From a virus: DNA of 56,187 nucleotides. The stretch's first letter is position 1, and the number at the start of each line of letters is the position of its first letter. Positions 19,476 through 28,186 of the stretch are shown piece by piece. The stretch is taken from positions 1-56,187 of IMG/VR virus record IMGVR_UViG_3300036979_000103; one strand, 5' to 3'. The notes under the pieces are model-generated. The model did no database searches, had not been told where the DNA came from, and saw only the letters and a list, made by a program, of their open reading frames with translations. The position numbers and the translations under genes were made by a program.

Positions 19476-22400
19476 ATTTTTATAAGATCTTACAACAGAA
19501 CCATTTTTAGCTGTATCTTCTTTTTTCTTTTTCTTTTTTAGAATAGTTTCATACTCATATCCTTCTGGAGCAGTGTCTTTACCAGAAATTCCTCTTCCTT
19601 GCATATTGAATTGTGCAAGAGGATTCATGTTAATAGCTCTTCCTTGATCATCATATCTGTAGTTATACAAGTTTTCATATACACCAAGTTCTCTATTCTC
19701 AAGTTTGTTCTTAGCATATTTATCAGCAATAGAATTAAGAGCAGCTTGTGTTGTAGCTTTAGTATTAGATAAAGCTTGTGATTGTCTTTCATATTGTCTA
19801 TCAAAGATACTAAGATTTTTAAGTTTAGCATCATTTAGAATATTTCTATTCTCACCATACACTTTATCTTTCATAGCTTGGTTAGCTCTAAACTGATCTC
19901 CTAACACTCCTTGATTAGCTTGATACTTCTGAGCATTCAAATTAGCTTGAGCTGCTGGATTATATCCTACCATTCTTTGCATAGATCTATAATCTGCTTG
20001 ATTAGCATTCAATTGATCTTGTAAAGAAATATCATAAGGTACACCAATCTCTGGTTGATACCCTTGAGCTGGTACAGGTTCTAATTGATTAGAAGACATT
20101 GCATACATCTCTGGATATAACTGTGCCATATCAAGTGCTTCTTGATCAGAAGGTCTTAAATAAGGAATAGCTGCGTTAAGAATATCCATCCAATTTGCAC
20201 GTTCATCAGCTGGAAGTTCTGAAGGAAGTGTATCTGATGATGCAGTTTTAGTTGTTGTTGGTGTAGTGGTAGGTATTTTATAATCAATAGCTTGATTCAT
20301 AAGCTCATGAAAAGGTCCAACTTGTTTATCTGTTGCAAGTTTTATTGCAATAGCTTTTTTATCTTCAGGAGTTTTTCCTTTAGCTAAAGCAGCTTTAACA
20401 TCTTCAGCATCTTGACCACTGTATCCTTCAATACGTTTAATAAGTTCTTCAGATCTTTTAGGATCACTAAATGCAGAATACACTTTTGGTTTCCATACAT
20501 TTTCATATGTTGTTTCATTTTTCCATAAATCTCCACCTGATGTTTCTCCAATAGGATTATAATCAATAGCTCCTGGTTTTTTACCTAACACTTTATAAGC
20601 ACCATCTTGTGCTTTTGTAAAACTACCACCAAACTTAGCATATTGTGGTTGAGCTTCTTTATCTATCTTCACTTTACCTCTTGCAAGATCATCTGCAACT
20701 ATACCTTGTTCTTCTGCTGTATCATTAATAGCATTCTGAAGAGCAGCTGCATTTATTTTTCTATCAGCAGTTTGTTTTAGTTTCATGTTAGCTCCTTGTA
20801 TATTAGCTTGTAATGCTGTCATTTTAAGTTTATCAAATGATGTCAATGGTGTAAGACCATTTAATTCATTAGTTGATTTCTCTATAACTTTGTTTTGTCT
20901 TTCTTCTATCTTAGATAAATCATTTACATAGTTTTTAAACTTCTTACCCTTAGCAGATTTATCTCCTAATAAATCTAAATATTGATTAGGAATCTTTAGA
21001 TTACCAAATACTACACCAGACTTTTGAACTTCTCCAGTTTCAGGATCTATTGTTCCACCTTCTTCTAATTCAACCATAGGCTCTCCTCTTTCAACTTCTA
21101 CTGGATTACCACCATATGTAACACCGATACCTGTTTCTCCATTAGGAGATCTCTCTTCATGACTCTTACCTCTAAACATAACTGTTTCTCCTGTACCTGG
21201 TAGATAAGGATTTTGTGAAATAGTTTCAGCTCCTCCACCCCAGTGTGTTTGTAACTCTCCACCTAATCCATATGATTTAACTCCTCCACCATCTCTATAT
21301 GTTTCCATAGCTCTTTCACTAGGAGGTGTATAAGCTTTTAAATGTCCACCAGCTCTGTATTGATCTTTATGTGCATAATCAGCAAAGTCTTGTGCATTAT
21401 GATCACCAAACATTGTAATCACTTGTGGGTTATATTCAGGATTCATATATCCTCCATCCTCATAATTAGGAATATCACCACCATTTTCCATATATGATTG
21501 GTTCTGTCCTTGAATTGATTGGAACCCAGAATTAAGACCCATCTTTGTTATATTTCTTTGTGTAGCTGCTTGAGCTTTTTTCATTGTCTTAGCATTTGTA
21601 TCTAATGCATTTCCTGCTATACCACCAACAAATCCACCAATTGCTCCACCAATAGGTCCTCCAATAGCAGTACCTGCAGTTGAACCTATTGTACTACCTA
21701 TTTGTCCACCAGCATTTTGACCACCCATTGCTTCTTGTCCTATATTTGTAGCCATTCCTCCAATAGCTCCCCATGGAGTTGCACCACCATCTTGCATCTG
21801 ATGCAATCTTCCACCATGGTAAAAAGATTTTTGTTGATCTACATCATATAATGGCTCATATTCAAGATCATCATATATAGAATTACCATTACCATAAGTA
21901 TTTTGTATCTCTGTTGGATTACCTCCTATTGATCCACCATCTTCATACATAACAAAGTTAGGTGTAAACCCTTCACCTAATGCTCTAGGTGTAGCTTGTC
22001 CTAATTGTTTAGATGCAGGTCCTGATATTCTTTTTGCACCTTCTCCTAAATAACCAGCTCTCTTAATATATTCTTTCCCTGCTGGAAGTCCTTTAGCAAA
22101 TGGTATATTTTTAACATATTTAACTTTACCTAAAGCAGGTAATGCATCTGCAGCTTCAATCACTGCTTTTTTATATTCTCCTTCACTTGCATAGTCTGAA
22201 GCATTTCCTACAGCGTTTATCCAATAAGCTGGATTTACAGTACCAATTACTTGATCATAAGCATTTTTACTATACTTAGAAAATCCTTCACCAGGTAATT
22301 CATTATATTTAGAATAATGTCCTAATGTTTGCATTGGATTAGCTAAAAGTTCTCCAAGTCTAGTAATCATATTTCCTTCATCTGGTGCTCCTATATTTCC

Positions 22401-23723
22401 TTGATTTTTTGTATATTTAGGTTTACCTTTCATTGCCTCAGCATATGATTGCATAGGAGCTTCTGGTTTAATAGGAGTAAGTCTTCCTGTAGGAGTTTCT
22501 CTATGTTGAACAGGTGTACGTGATTGAGAACTACTTCTAGAAGGAGCAGTTCTTAAATTTTCTTTTTTGAATCTAGGATCATTTAATTCACCTAATAGTT
22601 TTGTATTATCTTTTGCAGTTCCTGATGTATAACCAAGTCTCTTAGCTTCACTCCATGGAAGTCCTGTTTTCTGAACCCAGTTATCTCTAGCAGAGTTAGA
22701 ATCAAAATTTGATGGTTTTTCTTGAATAGGTGTTATAGCATCAACTTCAGGAATGATTGGTTCTCTACCCATCATACCTCCAGGACGATCTTCTACACCA
22801 CCACCATCTTGTAATCTAATACCATTTCTAGCAAGAGGATTAGTTCCTACACCATATATAGGAAAGAACTCTTCACCAGTATTTTGTATATCTTCTGGTC
22901 TTACATACTTTCTTTTTATTTCTTCTGGTCTAGTTTTTGAAGCTTCTAATGTAATATCACTTACAACCTTTTGTTGTTCAGCTGCTTTTCTAGCTCTTCT
23001 CTCTCCTCTCAAAGCTTCATATCCTTCATATAGTTTTCCAGCAGGTCCAGCATATTTTGAAACTGCATCCATGAATCCACCTCCTTTATTTCCAACAGGA
23101 GTATTTGGAGATCCAATTATTTCATTGTTTTGTTTTGCTATTTCTTCATCTGTAAATCCTTGGTAAGGCTGTCCATCAACTTCTGGTGTTTCAAAATCAT
23201 TATTAATAGGAGGTTTACGAAACTTTGGATTAGCTTGAGAAGAAGAAAACATTGGTTGATTATTTTGATACCAACCACCAGTTTGTGCTCTAGGAATAGA
23301 AGTTCCATATCTAGCACCACCACCAAGCATGCCCATAACATCTTCCATTCCACCAGCTTCACCTGCACCAGCTTCACCACCTTCTCCACCAAATAATTTA
23401 CCTAATGAACCAATCATACCACCAATACCACCACTAGAAGCTGGAGCAGCAGGTGCAGTAGCAGGAGGAGTTTGAGCAGCAAGTTGTTTCTGTCTCATCT
23501 CATCTGTCATACCAGTGACATCCATATCTGCTTGATTATACATAGTTTGAAAGTTAATCATCTTAGGATTTGATGTTTGACCACCTCCACTGATAACACT
23601 ACCCATCTGAGCTTTCTTAAAAGCTTTACCATGTTGTTTCATAAATGCTTCCTCAGAAGGATATTTCTTGTAGAACTCTTTCTCAGATTTTACTCCAGCG
23701 ATTTTTAAAATTTTTGCTTTCAT
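19470..23723 (-). CDS. Large virion cargo-type protein with repeated Gly-Gly motifs (1417 aa)
   Basis: No catalytic domain is recognised. The N-terminus (KKYPSEEAFMKQHGKAFKKA, then QMGS) looks like the leader of large Bacteroidota-phage virion proteins. The protein is punctuated by short motifs of the form (Q/E/N)-(D/N)-G-G: RLQDGGG, MYEDGGS, QMQDGGA, MENGGD, YEDGGY, YRDGGG, LEEGGT, and TAKNGS near the end. A Gly/Ala-rich membrane-active stretch (GGAIGGFVGGIAGNAL) sits near residue 690. The region around residues 860-1050 is the most regular, followed by a Gln/Asn-rich helical tail. The next gene upstream starts its protein 1 bp beyond (stop at 23725), so they form one transcript. Likely a packaged, possibly ejected protein; this is inferred from context. 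Confidence 0.65.
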   Translation of the reverse strand: MKAKILKIAGVKSEKEFYKKYPSEEAFMKQHGKAFKKAQMGSVISGGGQTSNPKMINFQTMYNQADMDVTGMTDEMRQKQLAAQTPPATAPAAPASSGGIGGMIGSLGKLFGGEGGEAGAGEAGGMEDVMGMLGGGARYGTSIPRAQTGGWYQNNQPMFSSSQANPKFRKPPINNDFETPEVDGQPYQGFTDEEIAKQNNEIIGSPNTPVGNKGGGFMDAVSKYAGPAGKLYEGYEALRGERRARKAAEQQKVVSDITLEASKTRPEEIKRKYVRPEDIQNTGEEFFPIYGVGTNPLARNGIRLQDGGGVEDRPGGMMGREPIIPEVDAITPIQEKPSNFDSNSARDNWVQKTGLPWSEAKRLGYTSGTAKDNTKLLGELNDPRFKKENLRTAPSRSSSQSRTPVQHRETPTGRLTPIKPEAPMQSYAEAMKGKPKYTKNQGNIGAPDEGNMITRLGELLANPMQTLGHYSKYNELPGEGFSKYSKNAYDQVIGTVNPAYWINAVGNASDYASEGEYKKAVIEAADALPALGKVKYVKNIPFAKGLPAGKEYIKRAGYLGEGAKRISGPASKQLGQATPRALGEGFTPNFVMYEDGGSIGGNPTEIQNTYGNGNSIYDDLEYEPLYDVDQQKSFYHGGRLHQMQDGGATPWGAIGGMATNIGQEAMGGQNAGGQIGSTIGSTAGTAIGGPIGGAIGGFVGGIAGNALDTNAKTMKKAQAATQRNITKMGLNSGFQSIQGQNQSYMENGGDIPNYEDGGYMNPEYNPQVITMFGDHNAQDFADYAHKDQYRAGGHLKAYTPPSERAMETYRDGGGVKSYGLGGELQTHWGGGAETISQNPYLPGTGETVMFRGKSHEERSPNGETGIGVTYGGNPVEVERGEPMVELEEGGTIDPETGEVQKSGVVFGNLKIPNQYLDLLGDKSAKGKKFKNYVNDLSKIEERQNKVIEKSTNELNGLTPLTSFDKLKMTALQANIQGANMKLKQTADRKINAAALQNAINDTAEEQGIVADDLARGKVKIDKEAQPQYAKFGGSFTKAQDGAYKVLGKKPGAIDYNPIGETSGGDLWKNETTYENVWKPKVYSAFSDPKRSEELIKRIEGYSGQDAEDVKAALAKGKTPEDKKAIAIKLATDKQVGPFHELMNQAIDYKIPTTTPTTTKTASSDTLPSELPADERANWMDILNAAIPYLRPSDQEALDMAQLYPEMYAMSSNQLEPVPAQGYQPEIGVPYDISLQDQLNANQADYRSMQRMVGYNPAAQANLNAQKYQANQGVLGDQFRANQAMKDKVYGENRNILNDAKLKNLSIFDRQYERQSQALSNTKATTQAALNSIADKYAKNKLENRELGVYENLYNYRYDDQGRAINMNPLAQFNMQGRGISGKDTAPEGYEYETILKKKKKKEDTAKNGSVVRSYKNI

Positions 23724-23724
23724 A

Positions 23725-26700
23725 TTAATTGTATTTGTTTAACCAGCCTCCTGGTTGTGGTTTATTATAATTTGTAAAGTTAGTTAGATTATCTAGATTC
23801 TGCAAACCTTTCTGTTCTTGCCTTAATCCATTCTGAGCTTTCTTAGGTCTTTTACCTTTTGGGTATTCATCTACATACTCAGCTCCTTCAAAGTTATAGT
23901 CTTCACCAGGATACATCATTTGTTCTTCTCCTGTATCTGCTATTCCTAATATTGGTTTAGTTAAAGGTTTACCTGTTAGAGGATCTGGTTTCATTGTTAT
24001 GTTACCACCTGATATTCTTGTTGGTTCATCTGGATGATCCCATTGTCCTCTATCATCTTTGATAATTCCACCTTGTTTTAAAGGTTTAAATTTGTTTGTT
24101 TGTTTGTCATAAACTTCTACATGTTTTGAATTTACAACTTTATCTGAACTAAAATTATTTTTATTAACTCTAATTGTTTCTAAATCAGCTTTATCTCCAA
24201 ACCAGTTTTCTTTATTACCTTTTGTCCAATATTTAACATTTTGATTCCCACCTTTTTGTTTACCTATTCTTGGAAATACTCCTTTTGATTCTCGTATAGC
24301 ATCTATTTCTTTTGGAGATAATACTCTATAATTATACCCAGGTTCTGATAAATGTCCAATTCCTTTATATTCTCCTAATTGAACATTTTTATCAAATACT
24401 CTATTTTCAAATCCTTGAGGAGTTTCTATAGAAGAACCAAAAGATTGACCATTTGTTCTTAACCCTTGTCTTAATTCAGGAGCTACACTTGTTCTAAATC
24501 CTGAAGTAGGATTTCCAACTTCTTTATATCTTTGTAACCAATGTTCTTTTAATAATTTCACATTGTCAAGAGGAATTGGTTTTGGGTTCTTAAATTCATG
24601 AAAATATGTAGGATACTGTTCTGTCCCAACATTATAAGGAATAGGACTATTAGGATTAGTTAATGAAGTTCTTGGAATTTCAGCAATATAACTTGTTTTA
24701 TTTCCAGGACCTTCTACAAAAAAGTTTTTATTAAAAGGATTACGAAAATCTTTACCATATCGTTTTGCAACATCTAACATTGATGACATATATACATCTT
24801 CTCCAAAAGTAGAATTTGGACGACCGCTTATGACTCCTGTCTCTATAGCTTGATCGAAACCACTTTTTCCTATACCTCTATAATAAGCTTCTGAATTAGG
24901 TTTAAATGCCCAAGGATTATATTTATAAGTATTAGATAATAAACCTTCTTCTGTTGTTAATGCTATTTTTGCTGCATTAAACCCTTCACCAATTAATGGT
25001 GCAGCTTCAAATCCTAACATTAAAGGATCACCAAGTAATCTAGCTGACATTGGTATATCTGCACTTTCTCCTGAAGCAATATCTCCAAAAGATTTATTAC
25101 CATATATTCCCTCAACAGGAATTGACAAAGGTTCTAATGTACCCATTACATCACCAACTTGTGTTGATATTGGATTATCAATCATGGCTTGCTTTTCTTT
25201 TTTAGAAAAGTAATCAGACTCCTGTTTCATGTAATCCATTGCTGGTTTTGGAAGAACTAATGAACCTAATCCTATTAATCCTTTTCTCCATTTATTAACA
25301 TCTGTTGCATCATTGTAATCTGCATTAGCTTCATATGCTCTTTCAAAATTAGAACTGTTAGCATTCTCAGTTTGCATTCTATCTATGTATGCACCACGTT
25401 CTTCACCCTTAAGTTGTGGATGTATCTTAATATATTCATCAAAAGCTAACTTATTTATATAATCTTCGTATTCTTGTTTTCTAGATTCAGGAAGATTCTC
25501 AAGAGTTTGCCCCATGTTCTTTTCAAAGTTACCTAAGTATTTTTGAGCATAGTCTTCCCATTTATTTTTTGCAGCAATTTCTTTTCTAGTTTTTCCAAAC
25601 TCTGTTAATGGTTTAGATGGAACAACTACTTCATCTAATAAAATAGGAGAGCGACCACCTTCATCTGTTACAACTTCACCTTTGTTATATGCTTCTTCAT
25701 ATTCAGGTGTACCATATTGAACTTGTGCACCAGCTTGTGCTACATCATATTTAGATAACCAAGATCCATTCTTACTAATAGTCTTAGGTTTGAAATCTAA
25801 TCCATTCTGATAGTATTGCATCTCTTTACCATTCTGTGCACTAGCCATTGTTTTCTTTGCGTACTTCCCATTACTAGGAGCAGCTCCTTGTGTACGTGCA
25901 TATGAGAAACCTGGAGCTCCTGCTATGGTTCCACCCATTGCAAATTTCTCTTGAGGAAACATTATGTTTTCTCCTTTTTCAACTGCTGGATGTCTTACAG
26001 TTTTTTCCCACTCATCTGCTTCTTGCCATGTTTTAAATGGACCACCAAGATGTTCTTTAGTTTTTCTAAACTCACCAATAGGATCATATAAAGGTTTACC
26101 ATATTTAAAACTAGGAATCAAATATGCTGGTTCTCCATTCTCTCCACCTATAGACATAGCTCTTTCACTACTAGGATCAGCATATGGTATTCTATATCCT
26201 TGTGGTAACTTATCACTAGTAGGTTGTAGGAAAGTTAATTCTTTTCCTTCTTGTGCTTGAGGAACATAATTAACTGGATAGACAGAACCACCCATTTGAT
26301 AATGTGGTGTTATCTCCACTTTATTTCCTAAACCTTTTCCAGCACCTATTTGATAAAAATCTCTTAGCCTAGAATAATAGTCCATATCTTCTGGAGAATT
26401 TACATAACCTGATTCTTCACTACGACCTTCTCTTGTATTATATTTCCAAGATTTAGCATGTCTTACTTCTGGCTGTATTTCTGCATCAGCATCTATATCA
26501 AAATCACCTTGTACTAATCCTGCTGGACGTAGATTGTTTTGTATTGCCTGTATAGGTTGTCTAGAAACTTCAGGAGGTGCTTGGTATGTAATATCATAAT
26601 TTCCATCTGATTTTTTTCTATAAACCATATTTTTTAAATCTCCTTCATATCTACCTTTAGCTATTTCTTTTGTTAAAGGTGTCCATCCTGTATTAGAAGG

Positions 26701-27309
26701 TTTTGTAGTTTTTTTAGTTGTAGTAGGTTTTACTATTACTTGTTGTTGTGGTTTTTTCCAAGAAGGTACAGTAAAAATTAAATTGTTTTTTATTCCCTGA
26801 GCAGAAGAATATACATTTGTTTTATGTATAGGTTTTATTTTATTAAACTTATTTTCAACTTGTTCATGATAGGCAATATCTTTAAAACTATTTCTTGTAT
26901 TGTCATCCAATTTATGTAAAAGTTCTGATGGAGCTTCTCCTAAATTTCCATTTAAATAATCACCTACAAATTTTTTGTTTCTATTACTATAATTGTATAA
27001 ACTTAAACTATCTTGATAGGCTTTATATCTAGGATCATTTTTTGATTCTACATACTTAGGTGCTTTACCACCATTCTGAAACTGTCCTCCCCATGCAGGA
27101 GAACTATTTCTACCTACATTAGAGAATCCATCTCCTTCCATTCCTTCAGGAGCAGAAGCTTGTGAATCATTGTAATTATCTAACCAACCACCATTCTTCA
27201 TGTTGTTAGAATTATCTCTACCACACTCATGACATATGTACATATCTTTCTTACTAGAATCAGATTTGTTCCATGACCATCCACATGTGCATTTTACTTT
27301 ACCAGTCAT
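23725..27309 (-). CDS. Large virion cargo-type protein with zinc ribbon and ADP-ribosyltransferase-like segment (1194 aa)
   Basis: Residues 7-29 form a zinc knuckle (C7, C9, C26, C29). A short motif ending in WL-x-x-Y occurs three times: GGWLDNYN (W42), NGSWLSKYD (W517) and GGWLNKYN at the C-terminus (W1189), together with Gly-Gly motifs like those of the next gene. Near 680-790 is a hydrophobic, possibly membrane-active region. Residues about 800-930 resemble an ADP-ribosyltransferase fold: AYYRGIG with R811, then VYMSSMLDVAKRYG near 840, then YIAEIPRT near 873, but I see no clear ExE motif. A second unassigned domain follows (VKYWTKGN, then KVVNSKHVEVYDKQ). The start overlaps the stop of the 288-residue gene (TAATG). 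Packaging as cargo is inferred; the transferase call is tentative. Confidence 0.6.
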   Translation of the reverse strand: MTGKVKCTCGWSWNKSDSSKKDMYICHECGRDNSNNMKNGGWLDNYNDSQASAPEGMEGDGFSNVGRNSSPAWGGQFQNGGKAPKYVESKNDPRYKAYQDSLSLYNYSNRNKKFVGDYLNGNLGEAPSELLHKLDDNTRNSFKDIAYHEQVENKFNKIKPIHKTNVYSSAQGIKNNLIFTVPSWKKPQQQVIVKPTTTKKTTKPSNTGWTPLTKEIAKGRYEGDLKNMVYRKKSDGNYDITYQAPPEVSRQPIQAIQNNLRPAGLVQGDFDIDADAEIQPEVRHAKSWKYNTREGRSEESGYVNSPEDMDYYSRLRDFYQIGAGKGLGNKVEITPHYQMGGSVYPVNYVPQAQEGKELTFLQPTSDKLPQGYRIPYADPSSERAMSIGGENGEPAYLIPSFKYGKPLYDPIGEFRKTKEHLGGPFKTWQEADEWEKTVRHPAVEKGENIMFPQEKFAMGGTIAGAPGFSYARTQGAAPSNGKYAKKTMASAQNGKEMQYYQNGLDFKPKTISKNGSWLSKYDVAQAGAQVQYGTPEYEEAYNKGEVVTDEGGRSPILLDEVVVPSKPLTEFGKTRKEIAAKNKWEDYAQKYLGNFEKNMGQTLENLPESRKQEYEDYINKLAFDEYIKIHPQLKGEERGAYIDRMQTENANSSNFERAYEANADYNDATDVNKWRKGLIGLGSLVLPKPAMDYMKQESDYFSKKEKQAMIDNPISTQVGDVMGTLEPLSIPVEGIYGNKSFGDIASGESADIPMSARLLGDPLMLGFEAAPLIGEGFNAAKIALTTEEGLLSNTYKYNPWAFKPNSEAYYRGIGKSGFDQAIETGVISGRPNSTFGEDVYMSSMLDVAKRYGKDFRNPFNKNFFVEGPGNKTSYIAEIPRTSLTNPNSPIPYNVGTEQYPTYFHEFKNPKPIPLDNVKLLKEHWLQRYKEVGNPTSGFRTSVAPELRQGLRTNGQSFGSSIETPQGFENRVFDKNVQLGEYKGIGHLSEPGYNYRVLSPKEIDAIRESKGVFPRIGKQKGGNQNVKYWTKGNKENWFGDKADLETIRVNKNNFSSDKVVNSKHVEVYDKQTNKFKPLKQGGIIKDDRGQWDHPDEPTRISGGNITMKPDPLTGKPLTKPILGIADTGEEQMMYPGEDYNFEGAEYVDEYPKGKRPKKAQNGLRQEQKGLQNLDNLTNFTNYNKPQPGGWLNKYN

Positions 27310-28175
27310 TACTTATAAGATATTTGACTAGGGCTCAGGATAAACTGGCTCACTAGATGCGTTGTATTACTGTTGTCTAAGATGTGACGAATTTTAAGTT
27401 CCTTGGCTCTTAAAGTGGCTTTCTTGAAGCTTCTAGGACCATAGTCCATATTAGCTTGGTTTATTATTTTATCAACAGATAAGCTTTCACATCCTGTATT
27501 AAATAATGGAACCTGAGAACTTTTCTCTAATGCCCAGAATGTATTGTACTGATAGAAGTTATCACTCTTAGTGTAAGTGATAGTTTTGCTCTCAGCATTG
27601 AAAATAGGATATTGCATATAAGCTCTTAAGTTATGTAAAGGCTTAGCTACAAGTTCTAATAGTCCAGAGCTTTGTTGTCCATTATATAGAATAGCTTTAT
27701 TAAACCATTCATCATTTGTTTCTATTCTTGTGTTATCATTATATACACCATCAGGTATATTAATATATTTATATGCTTTAGTATAGTCTTTTACATTCTG
27801 AAGGATTTCATCTTGAAAATTATATGAAAAAGGATATTCAATAACATATGGTTGTATCACTCCATAGAATGAATTATAAAGTGTTATGTTAGTTAAATGT
27901 CTCCATACACAAGCTGTAATAGTTTGTGAGAATTGAATGTTTGCATATTGCTCTGTTGTAATAGGAGCAAGAGTTATAGTCTTTTCTGCTGTACAATCTC
28001 CTACAGATTTAATTGTAATCATTGTGACATCATTATTTACAATGTAACTAATACCAGCAATAAGAGTTTTCTTAGGCACATTCTCTGCTATGATATTTCC
28101 AAATTGGTCATAGATAGTGAATGGTCCAGCAGTTGGTCCAGCTTTTGTTAACTTTATTGTTATTGTTTTTGACAT
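27309..28175 (-). CDS. Putative virion protein with duplicated N-terminal beta domain (288 aa)
   Basis: Residues 1-75 (TIKLTKAGPTAGPFTIYDQF at the start, IKSVGDCTAEKTITL at the end) align by eye with the N-terminus of the 142-residue fibre-type protein at 37123-37551 (ITLTTAGTDSGPFDLYSDL, VKSNGDCVNYIDIPL), so they share a domain, probably a beta sandwich used for attachment. The remaining 210 residues are aromatic-rich (YNSFYGVIQPYVIEYPFSYN) and unrecognised. It lies 11 bp downstream of the 1782-residue tail protein and is coupled to the next cargo gene. Its place suggests a tail or cargo-interacting component; no function is assigned. Confidence 0.55.
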   Translation of the reverse strand: MSKTITIKLTKAGPTAGPFTIYDQFGNIIAENVPKKTLIAGISYIVNNDVTMITIKSVGDCTAEKTITLAPITTEQYANIQFSQTITACVWRHLTNITLYNSFYGVIQPYVIEYPFSYNFQDEILQNVKDYTKAYKYINIPDGVYNDNTRIETNDEWFNKAILYNGQQSSGLLELVAKPLHNLRAYMQYPIFNAESKTITYTKSDNFYQYNTFWALEKSSQVPLFNTGCESLSVDKIINQANMDYGPRSFKKATLRAKELKIRHILDNSNTTHLVSQFILSPSQISYK

Positions 28176-28186
28176 AATTTATTAGT

